A stretch of DNA of 64,000 nt from Micromonospora zingiberis (GTDB lineage Bacteria; Actinomycetota; Actinomycetes; Mycobacteriales; Micromonosporaceae), in contig NZ_SJJR01000009.1 in assembly GCF_004331455.1 (NCBI RefSeq), positions 1 to 64,000 of the forward strand. The letters run 5' to 3'. Position 1 is the first letter of the stretch; each line of letters begins with the position of its first letter. This document shows positions 1-8,371 of this stretch, piece after piece. Below the pieces are notes generated by a model. It made no database searches, was not told where the DNA came from, and was given only the letters and a program-made list of their open reading frames with translations. A program made the translations under genes and the position numbers.

Positions 1-264
1 GGTGTCCTCCGTGGCCGTGCTGCCCAATCCAGACGGGCGACACACCATCGTCTCCGCCGGCGATGAAACAGTAAGGGTATGGGACCCCGACAACGGCACT
101 CAACTAGCCGAACTCACCGGCCACACCAGTTGGGTGTCCTCCGTGGCCGTGCTGCCCAATCCAGACGGGCGACACACCATCGTCTCCGCCGGCGATGAAA
201 CAGTAAGGGTATGGGACCCCGACAACGGCACTCAACTAGCCGAACTCACCGGCCACACCGGCTG
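1..264 (+). repeat. Two tandem 132-bp WD40-blade repeats, near identical
   Basis: Bases 1-132 and 133-264 are the same except for two substitutions near the end of the unit (caccagttgg versus caccggctgg). A third, diverged unit starts at 265. The 44-codon period keeps the reading frame. Such identity, including third codon positions, points to recent duplication or gene conversion rather than old repeat divergence. Confidence 0.9.
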
Positions 265-379
265 GGTGTCCTCCGTGGCCGTGCTGCCCAGCAAGGATAG
301 CCAGCATCGCATCGTTTCCGGCAGCAGCGACCGAACTGTGCTGGTCTGGGTTCGTCAACGGGGCACGCCTCACGCTTGA
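2..379 (+). CDS. WD40 repeat beta-propeller protein, C-terminal fragment
   Basis: Only the C-terminal 125 residues lie in the window; the start is off the left edge. Three WD40 blades are visible, each with an SVAVLP strand, a VSAGD/VSGSS turn, a VRVWD or VLVWV strand and a LTGHT.W linker. WD40 propellers are protein-binding platforms, and in actinomycetes they often end STAND/NACHT-type signalling ATPases or kinases; no such domain is visible here, so the function of the whole protein is unknown. The first two blades are almost identical in DNA (see the repeat entry). The frame ends at TGA 377-379, while a neighbouring frame stays open into the next 240 bases. Confidence 0.85.
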   Translation: MSSVAVLPNPDGRHTIVSAGDETVRVWDPDNGTQLAELTGHTSWVSSVAVLPNPDGRHTIVSAGDETVRVWDPDNGTQLAELTGHTGWVSSVAVLPSKDSQHRIVSGSSDRTVLVWVRQRGTPHA

Positions 380-620
380 CCGTGTCGTCGAGCTAGTACG
401 CGCAGGCCGCCCGCGAGACGCTTGCCGGCGGCTGGCGGCACATCTTCGAGGCGGAGATGAAAGAGCGTCGGCGCGAACAGTGAAGGCAGCCGCCGAACTC
501 GCAAAGCTGTTTGGAGTTCAAATTGACACAGAGCTAATCGAAGAGGAAACGATCTTCCGACGCGGCAGCAATGTCGACCGGATCGTCAGAGTCTATCGGC
601 TCCAGCAAGAATCTTCCTAA
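342..620 (+). other. Open reading frame in a second phase behind the WD40 gene
   Basis: In the frame of base 480 the sequence is open from inside the last WD40 blade to TAA 618-620. It reads as an alpha-helical, charged peptide (LDRVVELVRAGRPRD, later VKAAAELAKLFGVQ and ending VYRLQQESS) with a coding-like bias at first and second codon positions. An isolated gene could start at GTG 480 (46 residues), but no clear ribosome site precedes it. The alternative is that this is the true C-terminal extension of the WD40 protein, separated by a frameshift around 345-377. Not recognised. Confidence 0.4.
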
Positions 621-662
621 CCTCGCGCCAGCCGCGAAGCGCTTACCATTCCAAGGAGCTAA

Positions 663-2150
663 GTGCACACAATACTGGACGTTATCGAGAACTACGCTTG
701 GCGTAGCAGACAAATAGACTTTCAGAAAATGTCCGGCAAGGAACTGATGGAGTTTGGCGAGGAGGTTCGCCGCCTCGCGTCATCAACCGGACCCCCATCA
801 GAAAGGCCGGCCGAATACGGGGCGACATACCTCGGAGGCTGGGTCTCAGCAAACCCCTTCACTATTTGGTCGAGCGACCTGATTCTGACTTCCCTACTCT
901 ACTCCAATCGGGTAGTGGTGCGAGATCCAGTATCTGACTGGTTTGGCTTCGATCAGTACTATTTAGAAAGGCCCATGTCCAGCCGGCCAGGCTTCCTCAG
1001 CGAAACCGGCGAACCGAACATCGCGGAGACGCGAGCCTTCCTAAGCAACATCACGCCGCAGCTCATGAAGCTCGCACCGCTAGCCAAGGCCGGATTGATA
1101 GAAATCCTTCCGACTTATGCTATTCATCGGTCGGCCTCACCGGAAATCGAATCCGTCACACGTAGCATGATGGAACAAATCGGCTCACCATTCGAAGTGA
1201 CCCGAAGATTCGACCCAGAGGACCTGGCGCACGCGGACAACGTACGAGGGCTGTTCATCTTTGCCGGAGGGGAACGCGAAAAACAGCTTCTAGAAGCAAT
1301 CGGACGAGCCGCACGATACTTTGCACGGGAGTTCGTGACAGCCGCTCACACCGGTGCCACATACTGCGCACCCTTCTCCTTTGAGCAATACCTTTGCGGC
1401 CAGGCTGGTGCAGCTTTACGGCGGGCCGAGGCTAGGGTAAGTGAACTGCTAATATCCTCAAACGTTCCCATTTTCCACGGACTAACCCCGGACGTCGTGG
1501 CCGATATCCACGACGACGATACTTTCGGAGAGTTTCGCAGGCAGCTATACGGCATCTACGGAGAGCTTCCTGGCGAATCCGAAGATGCCAGGAACCTATA
1601 CCTTCAAGACCGAGAGAACGCCGTCCTTCAGCCAATACTTGCAGCTGCAAGGAATGAAGCTAATCGTGGCCTGCTCAGCCGAATCGGTGTCACGTACGGA
1701 GGCCACGCATTTGGACTCGCAGCAGGCGTGGCCACCGAGATTGCGTTTCCCACAGGGGGGGTAGCAGGAGTATCCACGGCGGCCCTAATCGAAATAGTTA
1801 AAGACAAGATACTCCCAAAGGGAGGAGGTGCTGCCCCCACAGTATGGACGACTCTCACCAAGCACCATCGCAAGGCTGGGCAGGAACTTCGAGCGACACC
1901 GCAGGAAGCCCAAGGAATTAACGACCAAGGGGGAAGCGAATTTTGGGGAATTCCCGCCCAACCAAGCATGGATATTGTAGTTACCCAAGGATCAATTTTT
2001 ACGGATTTCGTTCCTCCGGCCAGGCGCAGTGACCTCACCTCAAGTGAATATCAGGACGGGGTATACAGATTTTGCGAGTGCGGCAGCGGACTCAAATATA
2101 AATTTTGCTGTCGCAATATCCCAAGGTACACAATCCAGGGGAAAATTTGA
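663..2150 (+). CDS. SEC-C motif protein of unknown function
   Basis: 495 residues, starting at GTG 663 with AAGGAG six bases upstream. The C-terminus carries a SEC-C zinc-binding motif, CECGSGLKYKFCC, with Cys471, Cys473, Cys482 and Cys483; this motif binds one zinc and is found in SecA tails and many unrelated proteins. The first 460 residues match no family I recognise; a glycine/alanine-rich weakly hydrophobic stretch lies near residues 340-375. Base use is poorer in G/C than in the rest of the window, with rare codons ATA, AGA and two TTA leucine codons (963-965 and 1416-1418), as expected of transferred or bldA-dependent genes. It is probably part of an accessory unit with the WD40 gene. 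Confidence 0.8.
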   Translation: MHTILDVIENYAWRSRQIDFQKMSGKELMEFGEEVRRLASSTGPPSERPAEYGATYLGGWVSANPFTIWSSDLILTSLLYSNRVVVRDPVSDWFGFDQYYLERPMSSRPGFLSETGEPNIAETRAFLSNITPQLMKLAPLAKAGLIEILPTYAIHRSASPEIESVTRSMMEQIGSPFEVTRRFDPEDLAHADNVRGLFIFAGGEREKQLLEAIGRAARYFAREFVTAAHTGATYCAPFSFEQYLCGQAGAALRRAEARVSELLISSNVPIFHGLTPDVVADIHDDDTFGEFRRQLYGIYGELPGESEDARNLYLQDRENAVLQPILAAARNEANRGLLSRIGVTYGGHAFGLAAGVATEIAFPTGGVAGVSTAALIEIVKDKILPKGGGAAPTVWTTLTKHHRKAGQELRATPQEAQGINDQGGSEFWGIPAQPSMDIVVTQGSIFTDFVPPARRSDLTSSEYQDGVYRFCECGSGLKYKFCCRNIPRYTIQGKI

Positions 2151-2701
2151 AACAGTTAATCACGACCAAGGCGCTACCGTTCATCACGGGAGGAGCAAGA
2201 ATTTGATCAAGTTTTGATCCTGCTGCCGATTTCCTCTGTTCTGGATCAAGGCACCGCGCTCCGCGCGGTGCGGGGCGGGAAGCCCGGCCGGCGGCAAGCC
2301 GCCCCAGCCGCCTACGGCGCCGGGGCGGTGAGCCACCGACAGCCGCCGGGACACCGCCCCCAGCAGGTCAGGAGCCGACCCAGCGAGGCCGTGACGGAAG
2401 CCGACAGCTCGCCCCGATCGCCTGGTCGGGGCTTCCGGCTGCCGCGCCAGTCCAACCCCGGGACTGGCTTGCCAACGTGTCACCGGCTCGCGGCACCAGC
2501 TCCACCGCCAAGACGTGCCCGACCCGCTTCCCCACGGTCGCCCGCCCTCAACGAGGACCAGGCCGCCACCGAGCCCACCAAAGCACCGTCGCAGGCGAGG
2601 GCTTTCCGGGCCGCCTCTGGGCCGTCTGGGCCGTCGGTGGGCCGTCAAACGCCGGCCAATGTTGACCATGAGCGACCATCGACACCCGGATATAGAACCA
2701 A
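2151..2701. other. Gene-free gap with hairpins at the edge of the accessory region
   Basis: About 550 bases without a convincing gene; short frames on both strands are arginine/proline-rich and lack ribosome sites. A strong hairpin (gcaccgcg / cgcggtgc around 2251-2271) follows a short gatcaa/ttgatc-type inverted repeat near 2203-2219. Further G/C-rich inverted segments occur to about 2340. These could be terminators for the accessory genes or remnants of an integration junction; no attachment-site duplication is visible in the window. Confidence 0.4.
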
Positions 2702-2727
2702 CTCAGAGCCTTGATCGCGGCTCTGAG
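2702..2727 (-). terminator. Terminator of rnpB
   Basis: A perfect 9-bp inverted repeat (ctcagagcc at 2702-2710, ggctctgag at 2719-2727) with an 8-base loop lies just past the 3' end of the RNase P RNA. Read on the minus strand it is followed by a T-containing stretch (TTGGTTCTAT). Confidence 0.7.
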
Positions 2728-2734
2728 CTGGTGG

Positions 2735-3161
<427 letters not shown>

Positions 3162-3167
3162 GCACAC

Positions 3168-3173
3168 ATCCTA
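3168..3173 (-). promoter_or_regulatory. rnpB: Candidate -10 element of rnpB
   Basis: On the minus strand TAGGAT lies seven bases upstream of the 5' end deduced from the P1 helix, the expected place for a -10 box. No good -35 match is evident. The rest of 3174-3363 holds no gene. Confidence 0.45.
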
Positions 3174-3363
3174 ACGACACCGACTCGACGGCTATTGCCA
3201 CGCCCGCACAGACACCCGCACCCCTCCCCCACGCTGCCGCCCCACCCCACCCGACCTCGTCGATCTTGCGCTTTTGGTCCGGGCAAAAAGAACAAAGGGC
3301 ACGCAACGGCGACCACAACTGCATGATCGACGAGAACAAGCGGTGGGGTGAGGGAGAGAGGGG

Positions 3364-4554
3364 TTAGGGGGTGGGGTGGTGGGAGGTTTCGTTGATGGAG
3401 CGGACGGCTACGCCGCCGTCGGGCCAGCGGTCCAGGACTGAGATGCCGGCGGCGTCGAGGTAGAGGCGGTGCAGGAAGGCGTCGGTGGCGGCGAGCGCGT
3501 CGCGCAGCATCAGCTTGATCGGCGAGACGTGCGAGACCACCACGACGGTCTGGCCGGGGTACGCCCCGAGCAGCCGCTGCACCACCCGGGCGCATCGTTC
3601 GGCGACCTCGGCGAAGGATTCGCCGTCCGGTGGGGCGACCCGGGTGGAGGCGAGCCAGGCGTCGAGTTCGCCCGCCCATTGTTCGCGTACCTCGGCGAAG
3701 GTGCGGCCCTCCCAGGCACCGAAGTCGCACTCGATCAGGTCGTCGTCGCGGCGTACCGGCAGTTCGCCGATGGCGGCGGCGATCGCCTCGGCGGTCGCCG
3801 TACACCGGGACAACGGTGAGCTGACCACGGCGGCGGCGTTCGGGGCGAGCGCGGCGACCCGGGCGGCGGTGGCCCGCACCTGCGCCCGGCCCTTCTCGGA
3901 CAGCGCGATGTCGCCGCGTCCGGAGTAGCGGCCCTGTTCGGTGTACTCGGTTTCGCCGTGACGGACCAGGATCAGCCGGGTGGCGGTGAAGCTGGGGCGG
4001 GGCTCCCAGGAGACCGGTACGGCGGTCAGGTCGGCGCCGGGCGCCTCGGCCCGGGCGGCGATCTTCGCCGCGCCGCCGTCGGCCGGCTGCGGGCCGCCCA
4101 GTTCGCGGGGCGGCTCGACGGCGGGTACGGCGACGCCGGAGGTCGCGGCGGCGTCCATGGCGGCGTTGGCGAGGGCGTCGGCGTGGATGTTGCGTTCCCG
4201 GGGAATCCAGTTGAACCGGACCGTGCCGATCTGGCCGACCAGTCGGGCGGCCTGGGCGGCGAGCGGGCGCAGCCCCGGATGCTTGATCTGCCAGCGGCCG
4301 GACATCTGCTCGACCACCAGCTTGGAGTCCATCCGGACCTCGGCCTCGGTGGCGCCCAGTTCGACCGCGGCGGTCAGGCCGGCGATCAGGCCCTGGTATT
4401 CGGCGACGTTGTTGGTGGCGGTGCCGATCGCGGCGCTACGCTCGGCCAGCACCTCACCGGTCGCCGGGTCGCGGAGCACCGCGCCGTATCCGGCCGGGCC
4501 CGGATTGCCCCGGGCGCCGCCGTCGGCCTCGACCAGGACGGTACGCGGTGCCAC
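3364..4554 (-). CDS. Bifunctional RNase HI / acid phosphatase
   Basis: 396 residues. The N-terminal 135 residues are a type 1 RNase H domain that cuts RNA in RNA-DNA hybrids; the four acidic catalytic residues are visible as Asp11, Glu52, Asp76 and Asp126. A linker of about 50 residues leads to a histidine phosphatase domain (residues 190-396) with the LVRHGETE signature, His199 being the phosphate acceptor. This fusion is typical of actinobacteria (Rv2228c type), where the phosphatase half resembles CobC. It is the last gene of a run with the zinc-ribbon and Nif3 genes; only three bases separate it from the zinc-ribbon gene. Start is GTG 4554. Confidence 0.93.
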   Translation of the reverse strand: MAPRTVLVEADGGARGNPGPAGYGAVLRDPATGEVLAERSAAIGTATNNVAEYQGLIAGLTAAVELGATEAEVRMDSKLVVEQMSGRWQIKHPGLRPLAAQAARLVGQIGTVRFNWIPRERNIHADALANAAMDAAATSGVAVPAVEPPRELGGPQPADGGAAKIAARAEAPGADLTAVPVSWEPRPSFTATRLILVRHGETEYTEQGRYSGRGDIALSEKGRAQVRATAARVAALAPNAAAVVSSPLSRCTATAEAIAAAIGELPVRRDDDLIECDFGAWEGRTFAEVREQWAGELDAWLASTRVAPPDGESFAEVAERCARVVQRLLGAYPGQTVVVVSHVSPIKLMLRDALAATDAFLHRLYLDAAGISVLDRWPDGGVAVRSINETSHHPTP

Positions 4555-4557
4555 CGG

Positions 4558-5295
4558 CTACAGCCCGGACTCGTTGGTACGGACCATGATCCGGCGGCAG
4601 TCCTCGCAGCGGACCACCTCGTCGGCGTCGGTCTTGCGGATCCGGGCCAGGTCGGCGCCGGAGATTTCCAGCCGGCAGCCGCCGCAGCGCCCGGCGTAGA
4701 GCAGTGCGGCGCCGAGCCCGGTGTCGGTGCGGATCCGGTCGTAGAGCTGCACCAGGTCGGCGGGGAGGTCGTTGGCGAGCGGCTGACGGGCGGAGCGCTT
4801 GAACTTTTCCTCCCGGCCGATCTCGGCGAGGCTCTCGTCGCGCCGCTGCTCGGTGGCGGCCCGCCGCTCGCGGGCCTCGGCGAGGCGCTGTTCCACCCCG
4901 TCCAGCACCGACTGGGCGGTTTCGCGCTGCTCCATCAGTTCCAGCTCGGCGTCCTCCAGGTCGCTCTGCCGGCGGTTCAGCGAGACCAGTTCGTGTTGCA
5001 GTGCCTCCAGTTCACGGGCCGGGCCGGTGCCGGCGGCCAGCCGGTCCTCGTCCTTGGCCTTGCGCGCCCGTACCTGGTCGACGTCCTTCTCCAGGCGGGC
5101 GATGTCCCGGTCCAGGTCGTCGACCGCGACCTGGGCACGGACCCGCTCGTCTTCGAGGGCGGACAGCTCCCGGGCCAGGGCCTCCAGTTCGGTGCGCTCG
5201 GGCAGCGACCGCCGCCGGTGGGCGAGCTGGGCGAGGGCGGTGTCGATCGCCTGGAGGTCGAGCAGGCGGCGCTGGACCTGGGGGTCAGCCTTCAC
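4558..5295 (-). CDS. Coiled-coil C4 zinc-ribbon protein (DUF164 family)
   Basis: 245 residues, GTG start at 5295 preceded by GGAG. Residues 30-170 are a long charged coiled coil, and the C-terminus is a zinc ribbon with Cys204, Cys207, Cys230 and Cys233. The family (CT398/Rv2229c type) is conserved in actinobacteria; some members have been tied to secretion or nucleic-acid binding, but no enzymatic role is established. It overlaps the Nif3 gene by 11 bases and precedes the RNase H gene by 3, so the three are cotranscribed. Confidence 0.9.
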   Translation of the reverse strand: MKADPQVQRRLLDLQAIDTALAQLAHRRRSLPERTELEALARELSALEDERVRAQVAVDDLDRDIARLEKDVDQVRARKAKDEDRLAAGTGPARELEALQHELVSLNRRQSDLEDAELELMEQRETAQSVLDGVEQRLAEARERRAATEQRRDESLAEIGREEKFKRSARQPLANDLPADLVQLYDRIRTDTGLGAALLYAGRCGGCRLEISGADLARIRKTDADEVVRCEDCRRIMVRTNESGL

Positions 5296-6187
5296 GATCG
5301 GGCTCCTTGTTCTCCGCTACGGGGTGGGCCACTGCGGGTGCGCCCGCTGAGGGTGAGGCGGCGTGTACGGTCCACGGGTCGGTGTCCAGATCGGACACCA
5401 GGGTTTCGACGCCCGGTGTGCTCCGCAGCAGCGCGGCCAGGTCGTCCAGCCAGGGCCGCTCGGTGGCCCAGTGGGTGGCGTCGAGCAGCGCCGGCCCGTC
5501 GGTGGCGAGGTGCTCGCCGGCCGCGTGGTGGCGCAGGTCGGAGGTGAGGTAGGCGTCGACGTTGGCGGCGGTCGCGTCGGCCAGGAAACTGTCCCCGGCC
5601 CCACCGCAGACGGCAATCGTACGCACGGTGCGGTCCGGGGCTCCGGCGGCGCGTACGCCGACGGCGGTGGCCGGTAGCACGGCGGCGGCGTGCCGGGCCA
5701 GCTCGGCCAGGCTCATCGGCTGGGGCAGCCGGCCGATTCGGCCCGCGCCCCGGCCCTCGCCCGCGGCGGGCGTACCCGGCCGGGACGGTTGCAGGGGGCG
5801 CAGGTCGGTCAGCCCGAGCCGGGCGGCGAGTGCGTCGGAGACGCCCGGGGCGGCCACGTCGGCGTTGGTGTGCGCGACGTACAGCGCCACGTCGGCCTTG
5901 ATCAGCTGGTGGATGATCCGGCCCTTGTACGTCGTCGGCGCCACCGTGGAGACGCCGCGCAGCAGCAGCGGATGGTGGGCGATGATCATGTCGACGCCGG
6001 CGGCCAGGGCTTCGGCGACCGTCTCGGGGACGACGTCGACGACGCAGAGAATCCGGCGTACGAGAGCGCACGGCTCGCCGAGCACCAGGCCGACGCGGTC
6101 CCACTCCTCGGCCCAGCTCGGCGGGTAGCGCCGCTCCAGCTCGGCCACGACGTCGGCGACGGTCGGCACGGCTGCGGTTGTGCTCAC
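5285..6187 (-). CDS. Nif3-like dinuclear metal centre protein
   Basis: 300 residues, GTG start. Family ligands for the two-metal site are present: His71-His72 in MIIAHHPLL, His106 in AHTNAD with Asp110, and a C-terminal LLDATHWATE segment supplying His and Glu. The family (YbgI/NIF3, GTP cyclohydrolase I type 2) forms toroidal hexamers; the true substrate is unresolved. It is the first gene of the run with the zinc-ribbon and RNase H genes, the same order as in Mycobacterium (Rv2230c-Rv2228c). Confidence 0.92.
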   Translation of the reverse strand: MSTTAAVPTVADVVAELERRYPPSWAEEWDRVGLVLGEPCALVRRILCVVDVVPETVAEALAAGVDMIIAHHPLLLRGVSTVAPTTYKGRIIHQLIKADVALYVAHTNADVAAPGVSDALAARLGLTDLRPLQPSRPGTPAAGEGRGAGRIGRLPQPMSLAELARHAAAVLPATAVGVRAAGAPDRTVRTIAVCGGAGDSFLADATAANVDAYLTSDLRHHAAGEHLATDGPALLDATHWATERPWLDDLAALLRSTPGVETLVSDLDTDPWTVHAASPSAGAPAVAHPVAENKEPDREG

Positions 6188-6253
6188 GGCGGGCCAGCTT
6201 ACCGGCGTCGGCGGCGTCGCGGGACGTCACCCGGCCGACGGCGGAGGTGAGGT

Positions 6254-6305
6254 GTTAATAGGGGCCCCTTGTACTACCGGAGGCGTTAACAAGGGGCCCT
6301 TCCTT
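6254..6305 (+). repeat. 52-bp intergenic repeat, copy A
   Basis: One of five 52-bp elements in the window, starting gttaata and ending gggcccttcctt. It lies between two minus-strand genes, just after the stop of the flavoprotein and upstream of the Nif3 gene. The two halves each contain a GGGGCCC-centred palindrome and together can fold into one hairpin. Confidence 0.9.
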
Positions 6306-6878
6306 TCAAGCGGTGTGGATGAGGTGGTCGCGTAGGGCGGTGAGGGCCAGCGGCCAGGGGAAGGCGTGCTGGTGCCGTTCCCCGGTTCCGGGTGGGTGCA
6401 GCGGGAGGACGTCGTCGCCGAAGAGGACGCGTACCCCCCATTCGGTCAGTCGGGCGATGCCCGCCCGGAAGGCGGGGTGGGCGGCCATCGCGGCGTTGGT
6501 GTATGGCACGGCGACCAGCGGTACGCCCCTGCCCTGTGCCTCGACCAGTAGGCCGAGGGCGAGGGTGTCGGCGATGCCGGCCGCCCATTTGTTGATCGTG
6601 TTGACCGTGGCTGGGCAGACGATGATGGCATCGGCTGGTGGCAGCACGTCCGGGTCACCCGGATTCTTGTAGTGCGTACGCACCGCGTGGCCGGTTTGGC
6701 GGGCCAGGGCGGCGCGGTCGACGAACTTGGCGCCGTCCGGCGTGGTGACCACGCAGACGTCCCAGCCGTCCTGTTGGGCCAGCTCGACGAGCCGGCCGAC
6801 GTCTCGGGCCAGCGGCGAACCGCAGGCGATGATGTACAGCACCTCACGGTGCCCGTCATGGCGGTGCGAACCGGTCAT
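6306..6878 (-). CDS. Flavoprotein of the HFCD / phosphopantothenoylcysteine decarboxylase fold
   Basis: 190 residues, ATG start. The N-terminal IIACGSPLARDV strand-turn, the central DAIIVCPATVNTINKWAAG segment and the VPYTNAAMA loop match FMN-binding HFCD flavoproteins (Dfp/CoaC, EpiD, MrsD). These bind FMN and usually decarboxylate a cysteine-derived thiol. This protein is shorter than CoaBC and lacks the CoaB domain, so it is not the housekeeping coenzyme A enzyme. It follows the XRE regulator by 16 bases and is probably its partner gene. The substrate cannot be told. Confidence 0.85.
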   Translation of the reverse strand: MTGSHRHDGHREVLYIIACGSPLARDVGRLVELAQQDGWDVCVVTTPDGAKFVDRAALARQTGHAVRTHYKNPGDPDVLPPADAIIVCPATVNTINKWAAGIADTLALGLLVEAQGRGVPLVAVPYTNAAMAAHPAFRAGIARLTEWGVRVLFGDDVLPLHPPGTGERHQHAFPWPLALTALRDHLIHTA

Positions 6879-6894
6879 CAGACCGGCCCCGAGG

Positions 6895-8124
6895 TCATAC
6901 TCCTACTCCCATGTGCTCAGCCAACTCTGCGATCAGCGAAGGCGGCGCACCCCGTGTGCGACGCAGGACGTCCGACATCACCATGTGGGCGATCGGCCGG
7001 CAGCGGATCTCGGACGGGGCGAGCCGATCACCGCGCAGCAACATCTCTCCGGCGTTGGCCACGTCACCGATCAGGGCGTAGCCCCGGGCCAGGTCGAGCA
7101 GGTGATGGGCGCGCCGTTCCGGCAGCAGCGCGTCGAAGGCGGCGTCCCGGATCTTCAGCAGGTGCACCTCGACCGCCCGGCCGCCGTCACCCAGTTCGAC
7201 GGCCGCCGCCGCCCGGTGCAGTTCGACGTTGGTGGGGCCGAACGAGGTCCAGTAGTGGTTCTGGTCGCCGCCGAGTTCCTTCGCCGCCTCGTGGGCGCCG
7301 TCGAGCAGGTCCTCGACGGTGGCGGTGTCGCCGATCCGGGCGGCGGCCATCGCGCCCTGGAGCAGCAGCATGCCGTAGACCGAGACCCGCTCGGGGCTGG
7401 TGTCGTTGCGCCCACCGGGGGCGAGCCGGTTGGCGATCGTGACGTTCAGCTCCAGCGCCGGCCGGGCCCGGCCCATCGCGGCCAGGGCGTTGCAGACCCG
7501 GGTGGTGGCGATTCCGGCGAGCAGTTGGTCGTCGGCGCGCTGGGCGACCGCGATGGACCGGTCGGCGGCGAGCCAGGCGAGTTCGGACTCCCCTAGTTTG
7601 CGCAGCACCGAGGAGGAGATCTGGTAGACCTGCGCGAGCAGGTGGGCGGCGCGCTGCGCCTGATCACCGCCGTAGGCGGCGTCGGCCGCCTGGGCGTCGC
7701 GCAGCAGCTTGGGCAGCGCCCGGGTCAGCATTCCGTAGCGGCCGTACTGGTAGGTCAGCCAGGCGTGGGTGACGGCCTTGCTCATGTCCGCCAGCGGCGG
7801 CGGGCAGGGCGCCGCGTCGAAGTACGCGCTGACCGAGTCGTACCGTTCCAGCGCCGCCCGGATCTCCTCGACCTCGAACTGCTCGATGCAGTTGAGCGCG
7901 TCGGTACGCCGCTCCGGGTCCTTGCCGAGCAGCAGTTGCACGTCCATCTGGAGGATGTCGGCGATCTCGTAGAGGACCGAGAACTTGTCCAGCCGGCGCA
8001 CGCCGCGTTCGATCTTGTCGACCCAACTCTTCGACTTGCCCAACCGGTCGGCGAAGACCTGCTGCGACATCTTGCGCCGCCCCCGCCAGTAGGCCACCCG
8101 CCGCCCTATGGGTAGTTCGTCCAT
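6895..8124 (-). CDS. XRE-family regulator with TPR-like C-terminal region
   Basis: 409 residues from ATG 8124, which has AGGGAGG eleven bases upstream; the frame is open much further but the extension has no regulator-like sequence. Residues 8-65 are a Cro/CI-type helix-turn-helix (MSQQVFADRLGKSKSWVDKIERG). The rest is alpha-helical, with TPR-like repeats, as in the large actinomycete group of HTH-TPR regulators. It reads into the flavoprotein gene and diverges from the Prim-Pol-like gene, so the 247-base region between them probably carries its operator. Ligand unknown. Confidence 0.88.
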   Translation of the reverse strand: MDELPIGRRVAYWRGRRKMSQQVFADRLGKSKSWVDKIERGVRRLDKFSVLYEIADILQMDVQLLLGKDPERRTDALNCIEQFEVEEIRAALERYDSVSAYFDAAPCPPPLADMSKAVTHAWLTYQYGRYGMLTRALPKLLRDAQAADAAYGGDQAQRAAHLLAQVYQISSSVLRKLGESELAWLAADRSIAVAQRADDQLLAGIATTRVCNALAAMGRARPALELNVTIANRLAPGGRNDTSPERVSVYGMLLLQGAMAAARIGDTATVEDLLDGAHEAAKELGGDQNHYWTSFGPTNVELHRAAAAVELGDGGRAVEVHLLKIRDAAFDALLPERRAHHLLDLARGYALIGDVANAGEMLLRGDRLAPSEIRCRPIAHMVMSDVLRRTRGAPPSLIAELAEHMGVGV

Positions 8125-8371
8125 CTCCCCAGTCCTCCCTTGATGGAGCCCTAGCCAGGAGCCGTGGGCCGATCCGCGGGCGCGGTGATCCGTTTGTACT
8201 TCAGGTTTCCGCTGGTCGCACTGGTTGTACGTCAGCCGTACGGCCAGTCCTCGTAGCTTTCGTGCAAGTTGCATGAGCCACTTTGTCCAAAGCAACGATC
8301 GCGAGCGACGGCAGTGACGGCGCTCTACATGAGATCCGCACCGGCCGGTCCGGCGAGGGGAGTTGGCAGCA

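Noticed and set aside
1..300. Tandem repeats as a CRISPR array
   Set aside because: The 132-bp units are contiguous, in frame and encode WD40 blades; there are no spacers.
3958..5547. 529-residue plus-strand frame
   Set aside because: It lies opposite the RNase H and zinc-ribbon genes and reads as Gly/Ala/Arg-rich sequence without domain features; high-GC shadow.
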